DNA from: Haloplanus sp. GDY1
GTDB lineage: Archaea; Halobacteriota; Halobacteria; Halobacteriales; Haloferacaceae
NCBI RefSeq assembly: GCF_023703775.1
Contig: NZ_CP098514.1
Span: 1,674,001 to 1,738,000, forward strand
Direction of reading: 5' to 3'
DNA: 64,000 nucleotides
This document shows, one piece after another, positions 44,986 through 52,218 of this stretch. Under the pieces are notes generated by a model. That model saw only the letters and a program-made list of their open reading frames with translations. It searched no databases and had not been told where the DNA came from. Position 1 is the first letter of the stretch. Each line of letters opens with the position of its first letter. The position numbers and the translations under genes were made by a program.

Positions 44986-45147
44986 ATGGAGAACCGACCC
45001 CGGTCGGTCCGGACGGCTCGCGAGCCCGACCCCCCCGACCTCGACCGGTACGCCGGCTACGACGACGGCGACGAGCGCGTCGTCTGTGACCGGCGGGACG
45101 CCCGGGCGTGGATCCGATCCGACACGGTCGTCACGCTCGATCCCTAG
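44986..45147 (+). CDS. 53-residue acidic protein (DUF7331-like)
   Basis: A 53-residue protein. After a variable polar start it has DLDRYAGYDDGDERVVCDRRDARA-type features split as DRYAGYDDGDERVV and CDRRDARAWIRSDTVV. This pattern, a short tyrosine motif followed by a strand and AWIRSD, I recall from small haloarchaeal DUF7331 proteins (number from memory). It begins 46 bases after the aldo/keto reductase and its 3' end overlaps the convergent flavoprotein gene by 17 bases. Confidence 0.62.
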   Translation: MENRPRSVRTAREPDPPDLDRYAGYDDGDERVVCDRRDARAWIRSDTVVTLDP

Positions 45148-46234
45148 CCGCGCCCGCTCGGATCGTGACGTGGGCCTCGTCGACGGCCGTGACGACGCCG
45201 TCGAGCGTGGCGTGGTGGGCGTTGCTGATGCCGTCGCCCGGCGTGGCGATCATCTCGCCGCGGGCGACCCGGTCGCCGGGCGAGACGATGGGGTCGGCCG
45301 CGGAGACGGGACCGAGCGAGGGGTTGGAGACCAGCGGAACGTGGACGGTGTCGGGGTCGAGCCCCGAGGGCGTCGACTCGTGATCGCCCGCCCAGTCGCG
45401 CGCGTCGAGGACGTCGATCCGGTCCGCGCCCAGCGTGTGTCCCGCGGCCGTCTCCCGGTCCACGACCAGGACGCCGTTCGTGCGCTTCGTGACGCGGAGC
45501 GTCTCGGGCGGGCCGTCCACCCGGAAACACCAGCCCGGACCGCCCTCCAGGAGCAACTGGTCGTCGGGGACGGCCTCCACCGGGAGGCCGGCGGCGTCGA
45601 GCAGTCGCCCCGCGGGGGTGCCGACGGGCACGTCGAGAAAGCGGTGACGGGGGACGTCGCCGGCGACGTGGACGTACTTCCGGGTCACGGGCGTCCCCGA
45701 ATCGAGCGCCCGGTGGAGGTTCGCCAGCGTCTCGACGTTCTGGACGATCCAGCCGTGATCCATGGGGAGGTCCTCGCCCGCGAGGACGGTACCGTCGACG
45801 ACCCGGAGGAGGACGCTCTCCATGCCGTACTCGTACCGGTCCCCGGTGTACGCGAAGACGACGCCCGACTCCGCGTCGGCGTCGAGCGGGAGGTCCTCCG
45901 GCAGGTAGACCGTCGCGTCCGCCGCGGCTTCGAGCGGGCGAAGCCAGTCCCGATCCGTCAGTTTGGGGGCGACGACGACGGTTTCGAAGGCCGACTCCAG
46001 CAGCGCGTCGAACAGGGTCGCGAACTCGGCCGCCCGCTCGCGGCCGAGCCACTTGTCCATGTAGTAGACCGGTTCGCTCTCCTGGTGGTTGACCAGGAGG
46101 TGATCCGCGTCGTCCAGTCGCCGCCACTTCGCGTACGTCGGGAAGCCGCTACCGCCCGCTCCCGCGACGCCGGCGTTCCGGATCGTCGTGGCGAGTTCGG
46201 GGGTCGTCGCCCCGTCGAGGCGAGGGAGACTCAT
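45131..46234 (-). CDS. PduS/RnfC-like flavoprotein without iron-sulfur motifs
   Basis: A 367-residue protein. The N-terminal part resembles the 51-kDa/RnfC nucleotide and flavin fold (GVAGAGGSGFPTYAKW, then VNHQESEPVYYMDKWLG, comparable with the RnfC GAECEP segment). An SLBB-like middle (GWIVQNVETLANL and VPVGTPAGRLLDAAG) is followed by a C-terminal barrel (VSPGDRVARGEMIATPG). No 4Fe-4S cysteine motif is present. It could be an electron-transfer or cobalamin-reductase type protein. ATG 46234 is preferred from the A/T-rich promoter; ATG 46252 is possible. Confidence 0.75.
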   Translation of the reverse strand: MSLPRLDGATTPELATTIRNAGVAGAGGSGFPTYAKWRRLDDADHLLVNHQESEPVYYMDKWLGRERAAEFATLFDALLESAFETVVVAPKLTDRDWLRPLEAAADATVYLPEDLPLDADAESGVVFAYTGDRYEYGMESVLLRVVDGTVLAGEDLPMDHGWIVQNVETLANLHRALDSGTPVTRKYVHVAGDVPRHRFLDVPVGTPAGRLLDAAGLPVEAVPDDQLLLEGGPGWCFRVDGPPETLRVTKRTNGVLVVDRETAAGHTLGADRIDVLDARDWAGDHESTPSGLDPDTVHVPLVSNPSLGPVSAADPIVSPGDRVARGEMIATPGDGISNAHHATLDGVVTAVDEAHVTIRAGAARDRA

Positions 46235-46261
46235 CGGTTCGGAGGCGTGCATACTGTTACC

Positions 46262-46278
46262 AAATATCTATATTAAAC
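46262..46278 (-). promoter_or_regulatory. A/T-rich promoter element of the PduS/RnfC-like gene
   Basis: Reverse-strand AGTTTAATATAGATA-like segment, the most A/T-rich stretch nearby. Its spacing fits transcription starting between the two candidate ATGs at 46252 and 46234. Confidence 0.45.
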
Positions 46279-46350
46279 TATCGTCTTATTTCCCTTCGAC
46301 AGTTGTGGAAGGAGATCGGAGCCGCGAGCGCGGCGGTCGAGCGGGCGGCG

Positions 46351-46986
46351 TCAGCAGACCGGCTTCGGGTCGACGCCCATCGCCTCCAGGCGCTCCTCGT
46401 ACTCGGCGTAGGCGACGGCGACGGTCCGGTCGGCGGCGTCGAGCGCGCGGTCCCAGTCGTCGTCCCCACAGCAGTCGTCGAGGAGGGCGGCCCCGTCGTC
46501 GACGAGGGCGCGCGTCTCGGCGCGCAGGTCGCGGACCACGTCGGCCGCCGCCTCGTCGGCCTCGTTGACGAAGAAGTTCACCACCTGCAACAGCGACCGC
46601 TCGCTCACCAGGGGGCGGGCGACCAGGCCCGCGGCGACGCGCTCGGGGGTGGAGTCGAGGTCCCGGAGGTGGGCGTGGAGGTCGTCGGGGTCGGGGTCGG
46701 GGTCCGCCTCCGGGTCGTCCAGTAGCTCCGCCACCCGCTCGGCGTGGTCGCGCTCCCGGGCGGCGACGCGTTCGAACGCCGCCCGCGCCGCGTCGGTGGA
46801 CTCGTCGGCCGCCCACCGCTCGAACGTCTCGGCGGCGCGACGCTCGGCGGCCGTCGCCGCCGCGAGCACCGACGCCCGGTCCAGTCGGGCCGCCGTCGAC
46901 GCCACCAGCGCCTTCTCGGAGCCCAGTCGGTCGAGTTCGGTCGCTCGGTTCTCGGTCAGGGTGTCGACCAGCGTGTCGCCGTCCAT
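46351..46986 (-). CDS. Ferritin-like/rubrerythrin-like helical protein
   Basis: A 211-residue all-helical acidic protein. Glu/His pairs spaced like a diiron site occur in TAAERRAAETFERW and ARERDHAERVAELL, and a later LLQVVNFFVNEADEAA helix; the C terminus ends with a CC pair (DDCCGDDD) and a final Cys. Iron binding is inferred, and no rubredoxin domain is present. Haloarchaeal homologues are usually called rubrerythrin family. Divergent from the rhodanese/metallo-hydrolase gene. Confidence 0.65.
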   Translation of the reverse strand: MDGDTLVDTLTENRATELDRLGSEKALVASTAARLDRASVLAAATAAERRAAETFERWAADESTDAARAAFERVAARERDHAERVAELLDDPEADPDPDPDDLHAHLRDLDSTPERVAAGLVARPLVSERSLLQVVNFFVNEADEAAADVVRDLRAETRALVDDGAALLDDCCGDDDWDRALDAADRTVAVAYAEYEERLEAMGVDPKPVC

Positions 46987-47058
46987 GCCCGGCCGTAGGG
47001 CGGCGGGGGGCATTACCCTGACCCCACGCTTAACGCCGTCGGGCGCGTAGGGAGGGCG

Positions 47059-48219
47059 ATGACAGCCGACACCGACGGGAGCGGGGCGGGCGCCGGGGAA
47101 CTCGCGCCGGCGGCGCTCCGGGGGCGCCTCGCCGCCGGCGACCCGGTGACGCTGCTGGACGTGCGGAACCGCGAGGAGGTCGAACGCTGGCGCATCGAGG
47201 CGCCGTCGCTCACCCGCGTCCACGTGCCCTACATGAAGTTCCTGGCGGCGGGCGTGAGCGGCGACGTGACCGACCTCCTGCCGGCCGGGATACGGGAGCC
47301 GGTGGTGGTCGTCTGCCCGCACGGCGAGGCGAGCGCCGAGGTTGCCGACCAGCTCGTCGCGGCCGGCATCGACGCCGAGAACCTCGCCGGCGGGATGGAG
47401 GGCTGGGCGCGGCTCTACGACCGGACGGCCGTCGCGGAGGGCGACGCGACGGTCTACCAGTACCGCCGCCCCGCGAGCGGGTGTCTCGGCTACGCCGTCG
47501 TCGCCGGCGGCGAGATGGCCGTCGTCGACCCGCTGCGGGCGTTCGTCGACCGCTACCGGAGCGACGCCGCCGCCCTCGGCGCCGACCTGGCCTACGCCGT
47601 CGACACGCACCTCCACGCCGACCACGTGAGCGGCGTGCGGGCGCTCGCGTCGGCGACGGGGGCCACGCCCGTCCTGCCGCGGGGCGCGGTGGAGCGCGGC
47701 GTCGACGACGCCGCGGCCTTCGAGACGGTGGCCGACGGCGACGCCCTCGACGTCGGCGGGGTGGTCGTCGAGGCCGTCGCCCTCCCGGGACACACGACGG
47801 GAATGACCGGGTTCCGGGTCGAGGACGCGGGCGTCCTCCTCACCGGCGACAGCCTCTTTCTCACCGGCGTCGCCCGCCCCGACCTGCAGGAGGGCGCCGA
47901 CCCCGAGGCCCAGGCCCGGGACCTGCACGCGACGCTCACCGACCGCCTCGCGCGGGTCCCGGACGACACCCTCGTCGCGCCCGGCCACGTCGACGCCGGC
48001 GTCGACGAGGGGCCGGCCGTCGCCCGCCTCGGCGACCTGCGCGACCGCCTCGCCGTCTTCGGGATGGACGAGACGGCGTTCGTCGACCACGCCACGCGCG
48101 CCGGCGCGGACCCGGCGAACGCCGCACGCATCGTCGCCATCAACCGCGGCCGGGAGGCCGTCGACGACGACGAGGCGTTCGAACTCGAACTCGGGCCGAA
48201 CAACTGCGCCGCCGGGTGA
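47059..48219 (+). CDS. Rhodanese fused to a persulfide dioxygenase-like metallo-beta-lactamase domain
   Basis: A 386-residue protein. N-terminal rhodanese (about 12-125: LLDVRNREEVERW, active-site Cys 86 in VVCPHGEAS). C-terminal MBL-fold domain (about 130-380) with THLHADHVSG at 183-192, LPGHTTGMTGF and LLTGDSLFLTG, and a late LVAPGHVDAGVDEG: the ETHE1-like non-haem iron persulfide dioxygenase pattern. Probably oxidises persulfides in sulfide detoxification. Bacterial fusions have the reverse order (MBL first) in several families. Start ATG 47059 after a TATA-like CTTAAC near 47030. Confidence 0.86.
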   Translation: MTADTDGSGAGAGELAPAALRGRLAAGDPVTLLDVRNREEVERWRIEAPSLTRVHVPYMKFLAAGVSGDVTDLLPAGIREPVVVVCPHGEASAEVADQLVAAGIDAENLAGGMEGWARLYDRTAVAEGDATVYQYRRPASGCLGYAVVAGGEMAVVDPLRAFVDRYRSDAAALGADLAYAVDTHLHADHVSGVRALASATGATPVLPRGAVERGVDDAAAFETVADGDALDVGGVVVEAVALPGHTTGMTGFRVEDAGVLLTGDSLFLTGVARPDLQEGADPEAQARDLHATLTDRLARVPDDTLVAPGHVDAGVDEGPAVARLGDLRDRLAVFGMDETAFVDHATRAGADPANAARIVAINRGREAVDDDEAFELELGPNNCAAG

Positions 48220-48231
48220 CGGCCCCGCACC

Positions 48232-48238
48232 CTTTATC
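48232..48238 (+). promoter_or_regulatory. TATA box of the tartrate/D-malate dehydrogenase-type gene
   Basis: CTTTATC lies about 27 bases ahead of the ATG at 48262, giving a leaderless transcript. Positional inference. Confidence 0.5.
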
Positions 48239-48261
48239 ACCGCGCCCGGTCACCCACGCCC

Positions 48262-49323
48262 ATGTCCTACGACATCGCGGTCATTCCCGGCGACGGCATC
48301 GGGACCGAGGTGGTGGAGGCGGTCGAACCGCTGCTGGTCGACACCGCGGCGACCCGCGGCGTCGAGGTGGCGACGACGTGGTTCGACTGGGGGAGCGAGC
48401 GCTACCTGTCGGCGGGCGCGATGATGCCCGAGGACGCCCTCGACCGGCTGGCGGCCTTCGACGCCATCCTGCTGGGGGCCGTCGGCCACCCCGAGGTCCC
48501 GGATCACGTCACCCTACGGGGTCTCCGTCTCCCCATCACCAAGGGGTTCGACCAGCACGTCTGCAAGCGCCCCACCTACCTGTTCGAGGGCGTCGACAGC
48601 CCGCTCCGGGGGTACGAGGGCGGCGACATCGACTTCGTGGTCTACCGCCAGAACACCGAGGGGGAGTACGCGGACGTGGGCGGGCGCGAACACCGCGGCT
48701 TCGAGAACGAGGTGGCGGTGCAGGCGTCGGTGTTCACCCGCGAGGCCACCGAGGCGGTCGTCCGGCCGGCCTTCGAGGCGGCCAGCGAGCGCGCGGGCCA
48801 CCTGACGAACGTCACCAAGTCGAACGCGCAGGCCCACGGGATGGTGTTCTGGGACGACGTCGTCGCGGAGGTGAGCGAGGAGTACCCCGACGTGGCGGTC
48901 GAACGGTTGCTGGTCGACGCCGCGAGCATGGACCTGATCCGCCGCCCCGACGAGTTCGACGTGGTGGTCGCCTCCAACCTCTTCGGCGACATCCTCACCG
49001 ACATCGGCGGCGGCATCTCCGGATCGCTCGGCCTCGCGCCGTCGGCGAACATCGACCCCGAGGGCACCTACCCCTCGATGTTCGAACCCGTCCACGGCAG
49101 CGCCTTCGACATCATGGGGGAGGGGATCGCCAACCCGCTGGGGACCGTCCTGTCGGTCGAACTCCTGTTCGACCACCTCGGGGAGGAGGCTATCGCGGAA
49201 GCGCTCCACGGCGCGGTCGCCGACCAGTTGGCCGACCCGTCGGCCCCGCGGACGGCCGACATCGGGGGATCGGCGACGACGGTCGAAGTCGTCGACGACC
49301 TGGCCGCGCGCCTGGTCGAGTGA
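48262..49323 (+). CDS. Tartrate/D-malate dehydrogenase-type decarboxylating dehydrogenase
   Basis: A 353-residue member of the isocitrate/isopropylmalate dehydrogenase family. Landmarks: PGDGIGTEV at the N terminus, FDAILLGAVGHPEVPDHVTL and LRLPITKGFDQHVCKRP, YRQNTEGEYADVG, VTKSNAQAHG with the catalytic Lys, and SNLFGDILTDIGGG with the metal Asp. The WGSERYLSAGAMMPED segment and the VPDH...LRGLRL pattern fit the tartrate/D-malate dehydrogenase branch better than LeuB, and no leu genes are near. LeuB activity remains possible. Confidence 0.82.
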   Translation: MSYDIAVIPGDGIGTEVVEAVEPLLVDTAATRGVEVATTWFDWGSERYLSAGAMMPEDALDRLAAFDAILLGAVGHPEVPDHVTLRGLRLPITKGFDQHVCKRPTYLFEGVDSPLRGYEGGDIDFVVYRQNTEGEYADVGGREHRGFENEVAVQASVFTREATEAVVRPAFEAASERAGHLTNVTKSNAQAHGMVFWDDVVAEVSEEYPDVAVERLLVDAASMDLIRRPDEFDVVVASNLFGDILTDIGGGISGSLGLAPSANIDPEGTYPSMFEPVHGSAFDIMGEGIANPLGTVLSVELLFDHLGEEAIAEALHGAVADQLADPSAPRTADIGGSATTVEVVDDLAARLVE

Positions 49324-49327
49324 GGCG

Positions 49328-49753
49328 TCACAGCCGCCCGCTGCCCACGTACGCCAGCGCCAGACTCCCGGCGAGGATCAGGGCGCCGAACGCGGGGTCG
49401 GGGAGCCGACCCAGCGCGTCGCCGACGACGCCGACGGCGACGAGCGACAGGGCGGCGGCGGTCGGCAGCGGATGAGCGCGCAGTTCCCGAGCGAACGCCC
49501 GGAGCGACCAGTAGCCAACCTCGACGACCGAGCCGAGGGAGCGGTCGCCGTCCGGGTTCGCGGCCGGGTCGAAGGCGTCGAACGCGTCGCGGTCGACGGT
49601 GATCGTCTCGCCGCCGTGGACGCGGTGACCGTCGGCGTCGGCGACCCGGAGCAGGGTCACCGTCCCCCCGGTCACGCCGACGACGCGGTAGGTCCCGGGC
49701 GGATGGGCGGTGCCGGCGAGTGACACGTGATCGTAGACGGCGGGCGCGGGCAT
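49328..49753 (-). CDS. Membrane protein with N-terminal beta domain, unknown function
   Basis: A 141-residue protein. The first 85 residues are beta-rich and soluble (YDHVSLAGTAHPPGTYRVVG, VHGGETITVDRDAFDAFD); two hydrophobic segments follow near 98-116 and 121-138. Convergent with the dehydrogenase gene, four bases apart. I do not recognise the family. Confidence 0.65.
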   Translation of the reverse strand: MPAPAVYDHVSLAGTAHPPGTYRVVGVTGGTVTLLRVADADGHRVHGGETITVDRDAFDAFDPAANPDGDRSLGSVVEVGYWSLRAFARELRAHPLPTAAALSLVAVGVVGDALGRLPDPAFGALILAGSLALAYVGSGRL

Positions 49754-49857
49754 CGTCGTCCGATAGGGCGGCCGGATCCCTAAAACGGGCGCCCCCCCGA
49801 ACGCCGATTCGAGCCATCAGGAGGACTATACGCCTCGTCCGAGAACGTGTCGGACGC

Positions 49858-50520
49858 ATGGAACTATCCGAGTTCACGCGCTCCAACGCCCCCACGGAGG
49901 GTGGCGAGGGGTTCCGGACGGAGAACAACCGCCTGCTGAGCGTGCCGGTCGACGGGACGGTGACGATCAAGGCCGGGTCGATGATCGCCTACACCGGCGA
50001 GATGACCTTCACGGGCAAGTCCTCCGCCGAGGGCGGCCTCACGGGGTTCGTCAAGGACGCCGTCACGAGCGAGGGGACGCCGGTCATGGAGGCGGAGGGG
50101 AGCGGTCGCCTCTACGTCGCCGACCAGGGCAAGAAGGTCCGGATCCTCGACCTCGACGCCGACGAGTCGATTTCGGTCAACGGCACCGACGTCCTCGCGT
50201 TCGAGTCGGACGTCGACTACGAGATCGACACCATCGGGGACATCTCCGAGGTGGCGGCCGGCGGCCTGACGAACGTCTACCTCACCGGCCCCGGGCAGGT
50301 CGCCCTCTCGACGCACGGCGACCCGGTGGTGATGACGCCGCCGGTCGTCACCGATCCGGACGCGACCGTCGCGTGGAGTACCGACCTCTCGCCGTCGTTC
50401 GCGACGAACAAGGCGTTCGAGATCGGGCAGACCTCGGGCGAGGGGATCCAGATGCAGTTCACCGGGTCGACGGGGTTCGTCGTCGTCCAGCCCTACGAGG
50501 AGGGGGGCCAGCACCCCTAG
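49858..50520 (+). CDS. AIM24-family protein
   Basis: A 220-residue protein of the AIM24/TRAP-like double-jelly-roll family. Typical elements: GTVTIKAGSMIAYTGEM near 37-53, the Gly-rich TEGGEG-type and KSSAEGGLTGFVKDAV linker, GSGRLYVADQGKK and the Gly-rich LTGPGQVALST and QFTGSTGFVVVQPYE end. The family's role is uncertain (membrane-associated in mitochondria). Start ATG 49858. Confidence 0.83.
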   Translation: MELSEFTRSNAPTEGGEGFRTENNRLLSVPVDGTVTIKAGSMIAYTGEMTFTGKSSAEGGLTGFVKDAVTSEGTPVMEAEGSGRLYVADQGKKVRILDLDADESISVNGTDVLAFESDVDYEIDTIGDISEVAAGGLTNVYLTGPGQVALSTHGDPVVMTPPVVTDPDATVAWSTDLSPSFATNKAFEIGQTSGEGIQMQFTGSTGFVVVQPYEEGGQHP

Positions 50521-50586
50521 TCCGGCCACGCGCCGTCGTCGAGCCCCCGTGGTATATCACGCGGCGGGGCGTACGCTCGGCCGACG

Positions 50587-50955
50587 ATGGCCATTCCGAC
50601 CTGGCTGTACGGCGACGGATCGCCGGACGACCGCCCCCCTGCCGACGACGCGCTCGACCCGTCGGCGCTGACGGACGCCACCGACGTGTTCGAGGTGCTC
50701 TCGGATCCGACGCGGGCGTCGATCCTCGCCGTCCTCCACGGCCGGTCGGCACCGATGTCGTACACGGCGCTCCGGGAGGCGGCAGGGGTCGAGGACAAGG
50801 GGCGGTTCAACTACCACCTCCGACGGTTGGACCGCCTCGTGCGGACCGCCGACGGGGCCTACGCCCTGACGGCGCGGGGGGAGCGCGTCGTGGGGAGCCT
50901 CCTCGCCGACGGGGCGCTCCTCGACGCGGAGAACTCGCGTTCTCCGAGGGTTTAG
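50587..50955 (+). CDS. Winged-helix transcriptional regulator, single-domain form
   Basis: A 122-residue protein with an ArsR-like winged helix (about 32-110: FEVLSDPTRASILAVLHG, SYTALREAAGVEDKG, FNYHLRRLDRLV, YALTARGERVVGSLL). Longer haloarchaeal relatives that I recall carry a second ligand or zinc domain after this point; here translation stops about 14 residues later. It is 67 bases upstream of azlC, and may regulate azlCD. ATG 50587 start; the N-terminal 30 residues are disordered. Confidence 0.78.
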   Translation: MAIPTWLYGDGSPDDRPPADDALDPSALTDATDVFEVLSDPTRASILAVLHGRSAPMSYTALREAAGVEDKGRFNYHLRRLDRLVRTADGAYALTARGERVVGSLLADGALLDAENSRSPRV

Positions 50956-51021
50956 GCCGGGGCCGACCGTCGAGTCGGCCGTGAGGATGCTGGGTTCGAT
51001 CAACCACGGGATGGAGAACGG

Positions 51022-51759
51022 ATGACGGCCGACGCCGCCGACTCGCCGCGGTCCCCGGCGGCGTCGGAGGGGTCCGCCGTGCGCTTCTCGGCCGAGGGCG
51101 TCCGCGACGGGTTCGTCGAGTGCGTGCCGGTCGCGTTCGGCGTCGCCGGGTACGGCATCGTCTTCGGCATGCTGGCCCGGCGGGCCGGGCTGCGCGTCGC
51201 CGAAGCGGCGCTCATGAGCGCGACGGTCCTCGCCGGCGCGGCGCAGTTGCTCGCAATCGAACTCTGGGAGACGCCGCTCCCGGTCGTGGCGGTCATCGGC
51301 ACGACCCTCGTCGTCAACCTCCGGTACGTGCTGATGGGGGCGGCGCTCCGGCCGTGGTTCGAGGGCCTCTCGCCCGCGAAGGCCTACGGGAGCGTCTTCT
51401 TCATCGCGGACGAGAACTGGGCGCTCACGATGGGGGAACTCACGTCGGGGAGCCGGCAGGGCGCGTACCTCCTCGGCAGCGGCCTCGCCGTCTGGGCGGC
51501 CTGGGTGCTCGCCACCGTCGTCGGCGCCGTCGCCGGCGGCCTGATCGGCGATCCGGCGCGGTACGGCCTCGATTTCGTCCTCACGGCGGTCTTCCTCGCC
51601 ATCGCCGTCGGCCTCTGGGAGGGGCGGTCGACCCTGCTGCCGTGGCTGACCGCCCTCGTCGTCGCCGTCCTGTCCGCGCGGTACCTCCCCGGCCGGTGGT
51701 ACATCCTCCTGGGCGGCGTCGCCGGGTGTCTCGTGGGGGTGGCTCGCGTTGGCGAGTGA
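51022..51759 (+). CDS. azlC: AzlC-family branched-chain amino acid exporter permease
   Basis: A 245-residue membrane protein with about seven segments. The family landmarks FVECVPVAFGVAGYGIVFGM near 30-49, GAAQLLAIELW and NLRYVLMGAAL are present. AzlC works with AzlD to export branched-chain amino acids. ATG 51022 follows the winged-helix gene, and the AzlD open frame starts within its last codons. Confidence 0.9.
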   Translation: MTADAADSPRSPAASEGSAVRFSAEGVRDGFVECVPVAFGVAGYGIVFGMLARRAGLRVAEAALMSATVLAGAAQLLAIELWETPLPVVAVIGTTLVVNLRYVLMGAALRPWFEGLSPAKAYGSVFFIADENWALTMGELTSGSRQGAYLLGSGLAVWAAWVLATVVGAVAGGLIGDPARYGLDFVLTAVFLAIAVGLWEGRSTLLPWLTALVVAVLSARYLPGRWYILLGGVAGCLVGVARVGE

Positions 51760-52144
51760 CCCCCTGGCGAGCCCACAGCTTCACTCACTACGTCCGCTCG
51801 GTCACGGACTCGCCGACGTCCCGTTCGCTCCGGTCACGGGATTGTCGCTCGATCCGGTCGTCGTCGCGGTGGTGGTGGGGATGGCCGCCGTCACCTACGC
51901 GACGAAGGCGGGTGGGCTGTGGGTCCTCGGGCGCGTCGAGGTGCCGGAGCGGGTCGAGACGGGGCTGGAACTGCTGCCCGGCGCGATCATCGTCTCGATC
52001 GTCGGGCCGGAACTGGTCGACGCCGGCCCGCCGGAGTGGGGCGCGGGCGCCGTCGTCGTGGCCGTGATGTGGCGCACCGGAAACGTCCTCCTCTCGCTGC
52101 TCGGCGGCGTCGGGGCGGTCCTCCTCCTCCGGACCGTGACGTGA
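51749..52144 (+). CDS. azlD: AzlD-family partner subunit of AzlC
   Basis: A short membrane protein with about four segments (DPVVVAVVVGMAAVTYATKAGG then LELLPGAIIVSIVGPELV), the AzlD pattern. The start is uncertain: TTG 51749 overlaps azlC by 11 bases and gives 131 residues with a polar N-terminal extension; TTG 51842 gives a 100-residue protein closer to the family's normal length. The upstream start is listed as the maximum extent. Confidence 0.8.
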   Translation: MASDPLASPQLHSLRPLGHGLADVPFAPVTGLSLDPVVVAVVVGMAAVTYATKAGGLWVLGRVEVPERVETGLELLPGAIIVSIVGPELVDAGPPEWGAGAVVVAVMWRTGNVLLSLLGGVGAVLLLRTVT

Positions 52145-52187
52145 GGCGGCGTCGGGGCGCCGAGCCCGAATCACCCCCGTCCCGTGC

Positions 52188-52197
52188 CCCTAAATAC
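52188..52197 (+). promoter_or_regulatory. TATA box of the potassium channel gene
   Basis: CCCTAAATAC lies about 27 bases before the ATG at 52219, giving a leaderless transcript. Confidence 0.5.
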
Positions 52198-52218
52198 GGG
52201 TGTGGTGTAGGCACCGGC

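Noticed and set aside
48262-49323. Annotation as LeuB (3-isopropylmalate dehydrogenase)
   Set aside because: The WGSERY and VPDH/GLRL segments fit the tartrate/D-malate dehydrogenase branch better and no other leucine genes are adjacent; kept as an alternative only.
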